45,961 bases of DNA from WVXT01 sp964403285 (GCA_964403285.1 CAYOFG010000012.1:1-45961), one strand, 5' to 3'; counted from the stretch's first letter, positions 16,711 to 24,524 are shown. Made by a program: numbers and translations. The notes: generated from the sequence alone by a model not told the origin.

Positions 16711-16864
16711 TTAATGCGAAGGGATTTGGTGTAACGAGCATTTCTTGTAGCAGCAAAGCCAAAGCTTTGCTTCCTGTAGGGGACGGACTCCGTGCCGTCC
16801 CTTCATTTGGGCGACCACAGAGTGTCGCCCCTACAATACAGAGCTTCGCTCTGCCGCTACAATT
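16711..16864. repeat. Composite palindromic element, copy 2 (within the oxidoreductase operon)
   Basis: Hairpins GCAAAGCCAAAGCTTTGC, GACGGACTCCGTGCCGTC, GGGCGACCACAGAGTGTCGCCC and CAGAGCTTCGCTCTG lie in order. TGTAGGGG/CCCCTACA encloses the middle two and TGTAGC/GCTACA encloses all. It starts TTAATGCGAAGGGATTTGG, as at 693. Compared with copies 1 and 3, the third hairpin loop is different yet still paired. Confidence 0.85.
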
Positions 16865-16954
16865 TTAAAATCAACTGAAAAAGTTAATTTATGAGGAGCT
16901 TTTGAAATTTTCAGCGAGAAAATCAAGCCGACAATTTCTTCTTACCATGCTCAG

Positions 16955-17064
16955 GATGAAGGGATAGTTTCAGGAGCTTTAAATCGGCCAGGTATAGCCT
17001 GAGCGCTGGCCGATTTTGAGCGAGGTTTTGCTAACCGAGCGACTCCGAAAACTATCCCTTCATC
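16955..17064. repeat. Nested long inverted repeat between ferredoxin and alpha-subunit genes
   Basis: The outer arms GATGAAGGGATAGTTT (16955-16970) and AAACTATCCCTTCATC (17049-17064) are exact inverses. The inner arms AAATCGGCCAG (16981-16991) and CTGGCCGATTT (17006-17016) are also exact inverses. With the composite element at 16711 it fills the 441-bp gap, and no ORF is seen there. AATTTTCAGCGAGAAAATCAAGCCGAC at 16911-16937, just upstream in plus coordinates, resembles the start of the family-B repeats. Confidence 0.85.
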
Positions 17065-17072
17065 TAAACTTT

Positions 17073-17279
17073 TCACTCCTTCCACACTTCAATTGCTACA
17101 TCGGGACACATCTGATAACACGAACCACAACTGTTACATTCCCCATTATCAATAAACTCAGCTGGATGGTAACCAGCCAGGTTTAATTTTTCTGATAACT
17201 TTATGAGCTGCTTTGGGCAGGATATCACGCATAACCTACAACCTTTACATTGCTCAATGTCTATTATGATTTTACCCAT
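17073..17279 (-). CDS. 2-oxoacid:ferredoxin oxidoreductase, delta (2x[4Fe-4S] ferredoxin) subunit
   Basis: 68 aa with two four-cysteine clusters: C11, C14, C17, C21 (CKGCRLCVISCP) and C48, C51, C54, C58 (CNSCGSCYQMCP). It passes electrons from the thiamine subunit to ferredoxin. It starts 14 nt after recN. The partner alpha gene is 441 nt downstream, past two palindromic structures. Confidence 0.92.
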   Translation of the reverse strand: MGKIIIDIEQCKGCRLCVISCPKQLIKLSEKLNLAGYHPAEFIDNGECNSCGSCYQMCPDVAIEVWKE

Positions 17280-17293
17280 CTGTTTACCAAAAT

Positions 17294-18967
17294 TTAAGAC
17301 TGGCCGCCCTCTTTTATCATTTCTCTGGCGTGTTTTAAAGTTATATCTGTGAGGCGTTCCCCACCCAGCATGCGCGCAATCTCGTTTTCTTTTCCTTTCT
17401 TATCTAAAACAGAAATCATTGTCTTTGTGCGTCCACCACTAATCATTTTCCCCACATGATAGTGGTTTGACGCGAAAACCGCAATTTGTGGAAGATGGGT
17501 AATGCAAATAACCTGATGATTGGGAAATAGGGCTCTCATCTTTCTACCCACAACATGGGCAATTCTTCCACCAATGGCTACGTCGATCTCATCAAATATC
17601 AAGGTCGGTATCTGATCCGCTTGTGCCAGAATAGTCTTCAGCGCTAACATTATACGCGATATTTCGCCGCCAGAAGCAATCTGATTTATAGGCTTTAAAT
17701 CCTCTCCCACATTGGGAGCAACCAGAAACTTGATTTCATCCATTCCGCTGGACTTTATTTCGCCTTGAGTAATCTCTACATCGAATCTCGCTCTTCCCAT
17801 TCCCAGTTCCTTCAGTTCCTGTTCCACTTTCTTCTTTAACTTAGCTCCTGCTATCTTTCTCTCGCGAGAAAGGTTACCCGCCTCCCGCAGAAGTTCCTCC
17901 TGCAGTCTCTCTACCTCAACTGTAATCTCTTCCATACTTCCGGCACTATTGACCAGTTTATCCAATTTAGATTGCGTTTCTTTTCTATAATTCAGAATTT
18001 CCTTTATTGTATTTCCATATTTTCTTTTAAGTCTATTAATTAGCTCTTTCCTTTCTATTATCTCTTCTAGCCTTTGGGGACTAAATTCTATTTTTTTTCT
18101 ATAATCTCTTATCGCTATAGCTGTTTCATCTATTCGGTACTTTACCTCGCCCAATTCCTTTAACTCATCCTTCAGTGTGTGATCGATAGCAACAATCTTT
18201 TCCAGATCTTTCTCTACCTGCGCCATCTTCTCCGTAATGGAACCTGCTCCTTCGTAAAGATGATCATAAAGCTCCTGGCTCAACTGATCCAACTTTTCTG
18301 CATTACTCAAAATTTTATATTCGTTTTCCAGAACCTCCTCTTCCTCGACAGAAAGATTAGCCTGGTTAATCTCTTCTATTTGGAATTGATAAAGGTCAAT
18401 CTGTTGTTCCCGTTCTTTCTCTGAGGAGCGCAATTCTTCCAGTTCACGTGACTTCTCGCGAAACTTATGATAGGTCTGTTCAGTTTTCTTCCTCAACTTC
18501 ATCAATTCTCCAAATTCATCAAGGAGATCTCTGGCAACACCGCTCTTAAGCAGGGCCTGATGTTCATGCTGCCCGTGCACATCCACTAAATAGTTGCCAA
18601 TCTCTTCCAGCATTCCCAGAGTAATAATCTGTCCATTCAGGAAACAACGACCCCGGCCTTGTCTATTCAATTCCCTCTTCACGGTAGACTCTTCTTCCTC
18701 GCTGCTTAACAGACCTTTCTCCGCCAGCACCTTTTTCAACCTGATGTTCTCCTTGATATCAAATAGTCCCGTGACCTCACAGAGATCACTCCCTTTTCTG
18801 ATAACTTCAGAAGAGGCTCGCTCGCCCAGAATTAGCCCGATTGCTCCAATAATTATCGATTTTCCAGCCCCTGTCTCGCCAGTCAAAATATTCAAGCCCT
18901 TATCAAGAGATATATGCAATTCTTCAATCAAAGCGAAATTCTTTATGGATAATTCCCGTAACATCAT
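17294..18967 (-). CDS. recN: RecN, DNA repair SMC-like ATPase
   Basis: Acts in double-strand-break repair. 557 aa. Walker A is GETGAGKS at 30-37. A long central coiled coil spans about 150-370 (RSSEKEREQQIDLYQFQIEEI and so on). The ABC signature is ASGGEISRIMLALK and Walker B is TLIFDEIDVAIGG, followed by CITHLPQIA. Two adjacent ATGs lie at 18967; GAGG fits the second better. Upstream sits a scaffold gap and repeats; downstream is the ferredoxin subunit. Confidence 0.96.
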   Translation of the reverse strand: MMLRELSIKNFALIEELHISLDKGLNILTGETGAGKSIIIGAIGLILGERASSEVIRKGSDLCEVTGLFDIKENIRLKKVLAEKGLLSSEEEESTVKRELNRQGRGRCFLNGQIITLGMLEEIGNYLVDVHGQHEHQALLKSGVARDLLDEFGELMKLRKKTEQTYHKFREKSRELEELRSSEKEREQQIDLYQFQIEEINQANLSVEEEEVLENEYKILSNAEKLDQLSQELYDHLYEGAGSITEKMAQVEKDLEKIVAIDHTLKDELKELGEVKYRIDETAIAIRDYRKKIEFSPQRLEEIIERKELINRLKRKYGNTIKEILNYRKETQSKLDKLVNSAGSMEEITVEVERLQEELLREAGNLSRERKIAGAKLKKKVEQELKELGMGRARFDVEITQGEIKSSGMDEIKFLVAPNVGEDLKPINQIASGGEISRIMLALKTILAQADQIPTLIFDEIDVAIGGRIAHVVGRKMRALFPNHQVICITHLPQIAVFASNHYHVGKMISGGRTKTMISVLDKKGKENEIARMLGGERLTDITLKHAREMIKEGGQS

Positions 18968-18984
18968 ATCCTCAAAACATATGA

Positions 18985-19011
18985 AGGCAGAGTTTCACTC
19001 TGCAGCTACAT
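18985..19011. repeat. Single hairpin module of the composite element
   Basis: GGCAGAGTTTCACTCTGCAGCTACAT is the right-hand hairpin of the composite element alone (compare 45592-45618). It lies beside the scaffold gap, so the rest may be missing. Confidence 0.65.
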
Positions 19012-19027
19012 CTCCACACAAGAAAAG

Positions 19028-19127
19028 NNNNNNNNNNNNNNNNNNNNNNNNNNNNNNNNNNNNNNNNNNNNNNNNNNNNNNNNNNNNNNNNNNNNNNNNN
19101 NNNNNNNNNNNNNNNNNNNNNNNNNNN
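19028..19127. other. Scaffold gap (100 N)
   Basis: Exactly 100 N, a placeholder length. The 12 bases just before it (ACACAAGAAAAG, 19016-19027) recur just after it (19128-19139). The two contig ends may therefore overlap and the true gap may be nil. Confidence 0.95.
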
Positions 19128-19162
19128 ACACAAGAAAAGGACTTAATTTGTGACAAGCATAG

Positions 19163-19312
19163 GCAATTTTAGTAAGAAAATGAGGCCGACTAGATTATCT
19201 TCCAAGCAGAATCTGTTCGACTCCGATTTATCGGAGGAGTTTGATTCTGCGCCCTGCAGAGGCCGAAGTTTTCGAGCGTAAGGAAATTTCCTTGCGCGGA
19301 ACAAATTAAGCC
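19163..19312. repeat. Family-B intergenic repeat, copy 2 (ppnK-recN spacer)
   Basis: Matches 2772-2915 along its length, including CGACTCCGATTTATCGGAG, GCGCCCTGCAGAGGCCGAAG and AAGGAAATTTCC. The hairpin CTCCGATTTATCGGAG here replaces CCCCGATTTATTGGGG there, so both stems are kept. Together with the gap it fills the 355-bp spacer; no gene is seen. Confidence 0.65.
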
Positions 19313-19322
19313 CTTTTCTATT

Positions 19323-20129
19323 CTACCTCTCTCCCCACTTCAACTTCGTCCTCAACACCTGGTAATAACTTTTCTTTTCCGGGACAATCAGTTTTAATCT
19401 TTCCTTTGCTTTCTTTACTTGAACCAAATCTCCTAACTTCAAAGGAATGTTTTCCTGCCCGTCCATAGTAAGAATAACCTCATCATGATCAGCCTCAACC
19501 AAAATCTTAATCGCATCCTGGGAGGAGATAATCAATGGCCGCAAAGCCAAAGTATGGGGACAAATAGGCGACAGGATGATAAGCGATAAATCCGGGTGAA
19601 CTATGGGGCCACTGGCAGCTAAAGAATAGGCTGTAGAACCTGTAGGAGTAGAAACAATTATCCCGTCTCCCACATATGTGGCAACATACTGGTTATTTAC
19701 TTCCAGCTTCAATCTTATTACTCTCGCCGTAATTCCATTTTTTACTACAACATCATTCAAAGCTAAGAATTCTCCTACGGTCTTATCTCTACGCACTACC
19801 CGGGTACGTAATAGCATCCTTTCTACAGTCTTAAATCTCTTTCGTAAAATTAAGTCCACTGTTGGGTACAAATCCGAAAGGCTCACCCCTGCTAAAAAGC
19901 CAAATCCACCGAGGTTAACACCTAACACAGGCAGTTTAAATCGACTTACCTGGCGGGCTGCTTTTAGTATGATTCCATCGCCACCCAGAGCAATCACCAG
20001 GTTTGTCTGTTTGGAAATCTCATTCACTAAAACCTTTATCTTCTTTCTCTGTAGATGAGAAGTCAACTTGTGGACAGTAGATCTCGCTTTATTTCTTTTT
20101 AAATCTGTAATTATTGCGATACTCTTCAT
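19323..20129 (-). CDS. nadK: NAD kinase
   Basis: Phosphorylates NAD to NADP. 268 aa. The ATP-site GGDG is at 49-52 (ALGGDGIILKAAR). NLGGFGFLAG follows, then GDGIIVSTPTGSTAYSLAASGPI and PHTLALRPLI. It starts 1 nt after the rsmD stop, so the two are tightly linked. Confidence 0.96.
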   Translation of the reverse strand: MKSIAIITDLKRNKARSTVHKLTSHLQRKKIKVLVNEISKQTNLVIALGGDGIILKAARQVSRFKLPVLGVNLGGFGFLAGVSLSDLYPTVDLILRKRFKTVERMLLRTRVVRRDKTVGEFLALNDVVVKNGITARVIRLKLEVNNQYVATYVGDGIIVSTPTGSTAYSLAASGPIVHPDLSLIILSPICPHTLALRPLIISSQDAIKILVEADHDEVILTMDGQENIPLKLGDLVQVKKAKERLKLIVPEKKSYYQVLRTKLKWGER

Positions 20130-20130
20130 T

Positions 20131-20709
20131 CTACTCGCCCCCTAAAAGATTATTACTCGTCTTATAAAAACTCATTATTGTTTTCCCGTACCGCTCTTTT
20201 CTAAAACGGCATAAGAATCCCTTTTTTTCTGGAACCTTTTCCTTAAAGTGGTGCTGGCAGATAACCCAACCGTTTTTCTTTAATAGATGTAATTTAATTA
20301 TTATATCTAATGTATCCTTAGTCAAATTCAATTTATAGGGAGGTCCAGCGAAAATTAAGTCGAATTGTTCAAGCAGAGAAAATTTCCTTCCCTCTTTATT
20401 ATAACTCAAAATATCTATTTCTGCGACCTCTGCTTTCTTTTCCATCTCGCACTTTCTTAAATTTTCCCTGATCAATCTTGTCAAGCGGGTGTCTTTTTCT
20501 ATGAAAAGAACATACTTCGCTCCCCGGGAGAGAGCTTCTATCCCCACACTTCCCGTGCCAGCATATAGATCCAGGAAACTCGCATCAACTATTCTTTCTC
20601 CCAGAATATCAAAAAGGGACTTCTTTATTCTTCCCAAAAGTGGACGGGTAGCCAACCCAGGCAAACTCTCTATTTTTTTGCCTCTAAGGCTACCCGCAAT
20701 AATCCGCAT
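20131..20709 (-). CDS. rsmD: RsmD-like 16S rRNA (guanine966-N2)-methyltransferase
   Basis: 192 aa from MRIIAGSLRGKKI (20709), the family start; in-frame sequence further upstream overlaps a tRNA and is not coding. The SAM-binding FLDLYAGTGSVGIEALSRG is at 45-63. The catalytic motif, usually DPPY, reads GPPY at 122-125, and the usual TRPT-DRVRE segment reads TRPLLGRIKK. Both conserved Asp are Gly here, so activity is in doubt (see findings). It lies 26 nt after tRNA-Ala. Confidence 0.85.
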   Translation of the reverse strand: MRIIAGSLRGKKIESLPGLATRPLLGRIKKSLFDILGERIVDASFLDLYAGTGSVGIEALSRGAKYVLFIEKDTRLTRLIRENLRKCEMEKKAEVAEIDILSYNKEGRKFSLLEQFDLIFAGPPYKLNLTKDTLDIIIKLHLLKKNGWVICQHHFKEKVPEKKGFLCRFRKERYGKTIMSFYKTSNNLLGGE

Positions 20710-20735
20710 TGCTTTTCTCTTTTGCTCTTTCAAAA

Positions 20736-20811
20736 TGGTGGAGGCGACCGGATTCGAACCGGCGACCTCATCCCTGCCAAGGATGCGTTCTCCCAACTGA
20801 ACTACGCCCCC
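20736..20811 (-). tRNA. tRNA-Ala (anticodon GGC)
   Basis: 76 nt including encoded CCA. The acceptor GGGGGCG pairs with CGCCTCC and contains the G3-U70 wobble that marks alanine tRNAs. The anticodon stem CATCC/GGATG encloses TTGGCAA (anticodon GGC). The T arm is CCGGTTCGAATCCGG. It lies between the coiled-coil gene and rsmD and is likely cut from the same transcript. Confidence 0.97.
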
Positions 20812-20836
20812 AATTATGTTTACTTTACTGAGTTTT

Positions 20837-21187
20837 CTATTTAAATTTTTTAATGCCCTGGGATATCTTCTTTTTCAACGAGGAGGAGGCAGTCTTTCTC
20901 TTTTTAATCTCTGTATTTATTTTATCTACCTGAGCACACAGGTTAGAAATTTTATTGTTTTTGAGCTTTTTTTCCTTGAATAACTTGAAAGCCTCACTTC
21001 CTATTTGCTGGAAAAGTTTTGCCTTCTTACTCTCCAGCCCCATCTCCTCAACCTTTAGTTTACTGATCTTTACACCGTAAATGGCCTCCTGTTGCAAGCC
21101 TTTGGCAATTTTCACCGCTTTGGCACTCAGTCCTTTGAGTTGTTTTTCCGCCTTTTCCCATAATTTCCGAGATTTTGTTTTTTCCAT
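20837..21187 (-). CDS. Small basic coiled-coil protein, unknown
   Basis: 116 aa from MEKTKSRKLWEKAEKQLKG (21187), with GGGGG upstream. An earlier in-frame Met lies inside the promoter and is rejected. It is Lys-rich, helical and predicted to form coiled coil, with no signal peptide. KKAKLFQQIGSEAFKLF and VDKINTEIKKRK suggest a phasin- or DUF-type small helical protein, but I do not recognise the family. It has a near-consensus promoter and is followed by tRNA-Ala. Confidence 0.7.
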   Translation of the reverse strand: MEKTKSRKLWEKAEKQLKGLSAKAVKIAKGLQQEAIYGVKISKLKVEEMGLESKKAKLFQQIGSEAFKLFKEKKLKNNKISNLCAQVDKINTEIKKRKTASSSLKKKISQGIKKFK

Positions 21188-21221
21188 AAAATTTACCCCC
21201 GTCATTCTTTTCGTATTTTCA

Positions 21222-21250
21222 ATTATACTTAACAAAGCGAGTAAAGTCAA
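21222..21250 (-). promoter_or_regulatory. Promoter of coiled-coil gene / tRNA-Ala / rsmD unit
   Basis: TTGACT (21245-21250), 17 nt, TATAAT (21222-21227) on the minus strand; a near-perfect sigma-70 promoter. Confidence 0.8.
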
Positions 21251-21437
21251 ACCTTATTTGAATTCAAAAACGACTCTGAAAACAGATTTCTTAAAGAAAT
21301 TTCCGCTTAAATGAGGAGGATAGATTAGATTGCAACGAGTTGCTTCAGTAATTGAATCTTTAAGGCAAGCAGGAACAAGGAGGGACGGATACAAGTTTAA
21401 AGAGACTTGTCAGAGTGTCATACAGTTCAGTGAACTA

Positions 21438-21458
21438 CCCCACGGCTAAAGCCGTGGG
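21438..21458 (-). repeat. Right-end hairpin of the tnpB element
   Basis: CCCACGGC and GCCGTGGG pair around TAAA. By analogy with known IS605-family elements, the 3' end of tnpB plus this hairpin would form the omega-RNA scaffold. The bases beyond it (near GTTCAGTGAAC, 21425-21435, and leftward) would mark the element edge and guide. Confidence 0.75.
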
Positions 21459-21462
21459 CTTC

Positions 21463-22566
21463 TCAGGATAAGGATACAGAATCCTGATGGCTCGCACCGA
21501 GCCTTAAAATATTTAAGGCGGAATTATAGTCTCTGTCTATTATGAGATGACAAAGAGGACAATTATGAATACGAATGGAAAGGTTTTTAGGAACCTCTTT
21601 GCCGCACCCAGAGCATATCTGGCTTGTCCCCTTGGCCGGCACTTCTACTATCCGACGCTCAGCTTCTGCCGCTTTAGCCTTCAGAATAGAAAAGAAGTTA
21701 AACCATGCTACATCTCGCATAGACCGATTGAGACTTCTAAAAGTTTTCCAACTCTTAAGCTTCTCTATGTAAAGAATATCATTTTCTTTAAGCAACTGAT
21801 TGGCGATCTTAAAATGAAAGTCTTTTCTTTGGTTAAGAACTTTCTCGTGTGCCTTTGCTATAAGCATCCTTGCCCTGTTTCTTCTGTTAGAGCCTTTGAA
21901 CTTTCTGGAAAGTACCTGCTGCCTGGCTTTGAGAAGGTCTTGAGACTTCTTAAAAAAGAGGGGATTGCCTATCTTTCTATTGTTAGAATCTGTCAAAAAC
22001 GATTCGCAACCCATGTCTATGCCAATCTGCTTTCCCGTTTTAAGCAATGGTTTGGTGGAAATATTGTCGCAGGAGAAACAGACAAACCATTTACCCGTAG
22101 AGTTTTTTCTGATAGTTATGGTTTTAATGTTGCCTTCAATGGGTCGATGAAGAATTATCTTAAAAGTACCAACTTTGGGGATGGCAAGGTTTTTTCCTTC
22201 AAGCCTCCATCCTGCCTGTTTAAGGGTAAAACTATCATACCGATTGTATCCCTTAAATCTCGGATAGCCCACTTTTTCACCGGACTTGACTCTTCTAAAG
22301 AATCCCTGAAAGGCCCTATCCACTCGCTCTATTACGTCTTGAAGGCTTTGGGAGGGGACTTTATTGAATTCGGGAAAGGCCTTTTTAAGGTCGGGGAGCT
22401 GTTTCTTTTGAGTGTTGGAAGTGATGGACTTTTGGTAGAATTTCCAGATATTCCTTCTTTGCTCAAGGCTAAGATTGTAGAGAATGCGGCAGAGGTTAAA
22501 AACTTCCTCGGTTTTGGTAAAGGTATCCTTATTGGCTTTAATTCTGTATTTAAAAGTTTTCTTCAT
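21463..22566 (-). CDS. tnpB: TnpB, RNA-guided nuclease of IS200/IS605 family
   Basis: 367 aa. The N-terminal wedge/HTH part is MKKTFKYRIKANKDTF and RRVKSGEKVGYPRFKG. The RuvC residues appear intact: Asp184 in GIDMG, Glu268 in LYIEKLKS, and DRDYNSALNIL at 344-354. The zinc ribbon has C318, C321, C336 and C339 (CSGC...CPLC). TnpB proteins use an omega-RNA from the element's right end to cut DNA. No frameshift is seen, so it may be active. Confidence 0.95.
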   Translation of the reverse strand: MKKTFKYRIKANKDTFTKTEEVFNLCRILYNLSLEQRRNIWKFYQKSITSNTQKKQLPDLKKAFPEFNKVPSQSLQDVIERVDRAFQGFFRRVKSGEKVGYPRFKGYNRYDSFTLKQAGWRLEGKNLAIPKVGTFKIILHRPIEGNIKTITIRKNSTGKWFVCFSCDNISTKPLLKTGKQIGIDMGCESFLTDSNNRKIGNPLFFKKSQDLLKARQQVLSRKFKGSNRRNRARMLIAKAHEKVLNQRKDFHFKIANQLLKENDILYIEKLKSWKTFRSLNRSMRDVAWFNFFSILKAKAAEAERRIVEVPAKGTSQICSGCGKEVPKNLSIRIHNCPLCHLIIDRDYNSALNILRLGASHQDSVSLS

Positions 22567-22614
22567 TTTGTATCCTTGAGAGGAATTTTATCACAAAAAA
22601 GAAGCTTCGTCAAA

Positions 22615-22665
22615 AAAATCAACGCCTTATATCCCCATTGCTAAAGCAAGGGGTTTTACGGCGTT
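22615..22665 (-). repeat. Left-end hairpin of the tnpB element
   Basis: CCCC(A)TTGC-TAAA-GCAAGGGG, extended by outer AACGCC/GGCGTT pairs. The TAAA loop is shared with the right-end hairpin. Confidence 0.7.
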
Positions 22666-22699
22666 AATGGATAAATTAAATGTTAGAATAAGAACTAAT

Positions 22700-23287
22700 T
22701 TAAAACCTAATTAAAATTCCGGCGACCGGATTCAACATAATCGTAGACTCACCTTCTGTGAAAATCATATGAAGCTTTCCACCCACATCTAGGTTTAGTT
22801 TGGGAGCTAAAGGAATTGTCACTCCTGCTGCAGCCATTATCCCGAATTCGGTTCCCGTATCTTTTATCGTAACGCCCGAAACGACTAATTTTGCAGTTAA
22901 AGGATAGACTCCCGCACCTACTTGTAAATAGGGGGAAACTAAAGGTACGGGCGCCTCCAGTTGTATAATTCCCAGAATAGGAATTGCTGAAAGACTTTCT
23001 TTGTATTTTGTACCAGATATCGTATATTCGTCCTTCCAGCAACGAAGATACCCAGCCTCAACTCCTAAAGATAGAATTTTACCTCCAACACCATAAAGGA
23101 CTTGGCCGGAGAATCCAAATCCACCCTTAGTCAACTTCTCATCTGGCAACCCGGCCTCTTGAATATCCGGTTTTAAGAGAATGCCATAAGTTCCCTGCCC
23201 TTTTATTGATAATCCAACCTGGGCAAAAGAAGAAGCACAAAAAAGGAAAAGAATGGCAATACAAAATAATAGAATAACTTTTTTCAT
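22700..23287 (-). CDS. Outer-membrane beta-barrel protein, unknown
   Basis: 195 aa. Signal peptide MKKVILLFCIAILFLFCASSFAQ. Amphipathic beta strands follow (QGTYGILLKP, SLGVEAGYLR, VSPYLQVGAGVYPL, KLNLDVGGKLHM). It ends GILIRF, with the terminal Phe used for outer-membrane insertion. It resembles small OmpW/porin-like barrels in layout only; function unknown. GGAGG precedes the ATG. It has its own promoter at 23323-23351. Confidence 0.8.
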   Translation of the reverse strand: MKKVILLFCIAILFLFCASSFAQVGLSIKGQGTYGILLKPDIQEAGLPDEKLTKGGFGFSGQVLYGVGGKILSLGVEAGYLRCWKDEYTISGTKYKESLSAIPILGIIQLEAPVPLVSPYLQVGAGVYPLTAKLVVSGVTIKDTGTEFGIMAAAGVTIPLAPKLNLDVGGKLHMIFTEGESTIMLNPVAGILIRF

Positions 23288-23322
23288 TGACTAATCCTCC
23301 CTCCTTTACGAAAATTTTTGAT

Positions 23323-23351
23323 ATTCTACCAACCGCTATTTATTTTGTCAA
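23323..23351 (-). promoter_or_regulatory. Promoter of the beta-barrel gene
   Basis: TTGACA (23346-23351), 17 nt, TAGAAT (23323-23328) on the minus strand, back to back with the tRNA-Leu promoter. Confidence 0.75.
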
Positions 23352-23376
23352 GAAAAATATGGAATCTATATTTATC

Positions 23377-23406
23377 TTGACAGTAAATCTATTTTAAGTG
23401 TAAAAT
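23377..23406 (+). promoter_or_regulatory. tRNA-Leu promoter
   Basis: TTGACA (23377-23382), 18 nt, TAAAAT (23401-23406), ending 12 nt before the tRNA. Confidence 0.75.
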
Positions 23407-23417
23407 TGATTCGCCGT

Positions 23418-23501
23418 GCCAGAGTGGCGGAATTGGCATACGCTGCGGTCTCAAAAACCGTTGTCCCTCAGGACATGTGGGTTCAAGTCCCACCTCTGGC
23501 A
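23418..23501 (+). tRNA. tRNA-Leu (anticodon CAA)
   Basis: 84 nt to the discriminator base. The acceptor GCCAGAG pairs with CTCTGGC. The anticodon stem GCGGT/ACCGT encloses CTCAAAA (anticodon CAA). A long variable arm TTGTCCCTCAGGACA, typical of leucine tRNAs, precedes the T arm GTGGGTTCAAGTCCCAC. The bases after the discriminator read TA, then the gap, so an encoded CCA is not seen. This is one of only two plus-strand genes. Confidence 0.95.
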
Positions 23502-23503
23502 TA

Positions 23504-23603
23504 NNNNNNNNNNNNNNNNNNNNNNNNNNNNNNNNNNNNNNNNNNNNNNNNNNNNNNNNNNNNNNNNNNNNNNNNNNNNNNNNNNNNNNNNNNNNNNNNN
23601 NNN
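23504..23603. other. Scaffold gap (100 N)
   Basis: Exactly 100 N. It hides the start of the flippase-like gene that follows; no overlap between flanks is visible. Confidence 0.95.
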
Positions 23604-24524
23604 AAAAGAGCATTGAAAATGGCTAATTACTACTGGCTATTACCAACGGTAGTCTCTTATATGTTTGGATTTTGGATGCGGGGAATAAGATGGAGATACC
23701 TTCTCTTGCCCATAAAAAAATGCAAAATATTCAACTTAGTTTCAACAGTTTTCATCGGGTTTATGGCAAATAATCTTTTGCCCTTCAGGGTGGGAGAACT
23801 GATACGTGCCTATGTAAATGGCAAGAAGGAGAATATTAGCAAGAGTTCTTCGTTGGCTACCATCGTTGTCGAGCGAGTCCTTGATGGACTTGCCCTGGTG
23901 GTTCTTTTTTTGGTAGCAATCCTTTTTCTGGAAAGAGGTGCCTCTGCACAACACTCTTTCCCGCAATGGCTGAAAAGGATGATTTATGTCGCCTGGGCCC
24001 TATTCTTAGGCGTGCTGATTCTTCTTTACATAATGATGCGTTCCAAAGAGTCAACCGGCAAAGTTATTAGAAAACTGTTTGGTTTCTTTAAAGAACCTAT
24101 TCTGAAGAAAATACTTAACTTAACAAACTCCTTTATTGAGGGACTGAATGTCTTACGTAAACGGAAGGAAATACTAATCGTCTCTTCTCTCTCTGTCCTG
24201 GTGTGGACTTTTGAAGGGACAACATTTTATCTGGGAGCAAAAGCATTTAATTTATCTATATCTTATCCTCAAGCATACCTTACATTGGTGATAGTTGCCC
24301 TGGGCTTGATGGTCCCCTCCTCTCCTGCTTTTGTCGGGGTGTATGAGTATTTCTGCGTCACTGCTCTTGCCCTTTTTGCCATTGACAAAAGTCTCGCACT
24401 AAGCTATGCCGTGCTTTTACATTTCCTTCAATTTGGTTTACTGGTGTCCATTGGTCTGTTCTTCTTGTGGAAGGAGAATCTTTCTCTGTGGAAATTAAAA
24501 GAGGAAGTTAGCGATTATTCTTAA
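23604..24524 (+). CDS. YbhN/AglD2-type (lysylphosphatidylglycerol synthase TM, UPF0104) membrane protein, 5' end in gap
   Basis: 306 residues visible, about 30 short of a full family member. The typical first motif GFWMRGIRWRYLLLP is present, then FIGFMANNLLPFRVGELIRAY, ATIVVERVLDG, EGTTFYLGAKAFN and VPSSPAFVGVYEYF. About seven to eight membrane segments. The family is thought to move lipids or lipid-linked sugars across the inner membrane. Reading the frame through the gap into the tRNA is not meaningful. It is convergent with the M23 peptidase gene. Confidence 0.88.
   Translation, partial: KRALKMANYYWLLPTVVSYMFGFWMRGIRWRYLLLPIKKCKIFNLVSTVFIGFMANNLLPFRVGELIRAYVNGKKENISKSSSLATIVVERVLDGLALVVLFLVAILFLERGASAQHSFPQWLKRMIYVAWALFLGVLILLYIMMRSKESTGKVIRKLFGFFKEPILKKILNLTNSFIEGLNVLRKRKEILIVSSLSVLVWTFEGTTFYLGAKAFNLSISYPQAYLTLVIVALGLMVPSSPAFVGVYEYFCVTALALFAIDKSLALSYAVLLHFLQFGLLVSIGLFFLWKENLSLWKLKEEVSDYS

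Larger units (their letters stand above)
21430..22666 (-). mobile_element. IS200/IS605-type element carrying only tnpB (IS1341-like)
   Basis: An intact tnpB flanked by the subterminal hairpins expected of Y1-transposon ends: CCCACGGC-TAAA-GCCGTGGG at its 3' side and CCCCATTGCTAAAGCAAGGGG at its 5' side. No tnpA is present in the window, so movement would need TnpA from elsewhere. It sits between the coiled-coil gene and the beta-barrel gene without breaking either. Exact ends are not certain. Confidence 0.85.

Noticed and set aside
20710..20796. Longer N-terminus for rsmD (MGERILGRDE...)
   Set aside because: It is the translated 3' half of tRNA-Ala; homologues begin at MRIIAG.
21547..22644. 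A 365-codon plus-strand ORF opposite tnpB
   Set aside because: It is the antisense shadow of an intact tnpB with all family motifs; its translation has no recognisable domain.
23406..23603. Plus-strand frame joining tRNA-Leu, the N run and the flippase-like gene
   Set aside because: The frame passes through a tRNA and an unknown-length gap; only the part after 23603 shows family sequence.
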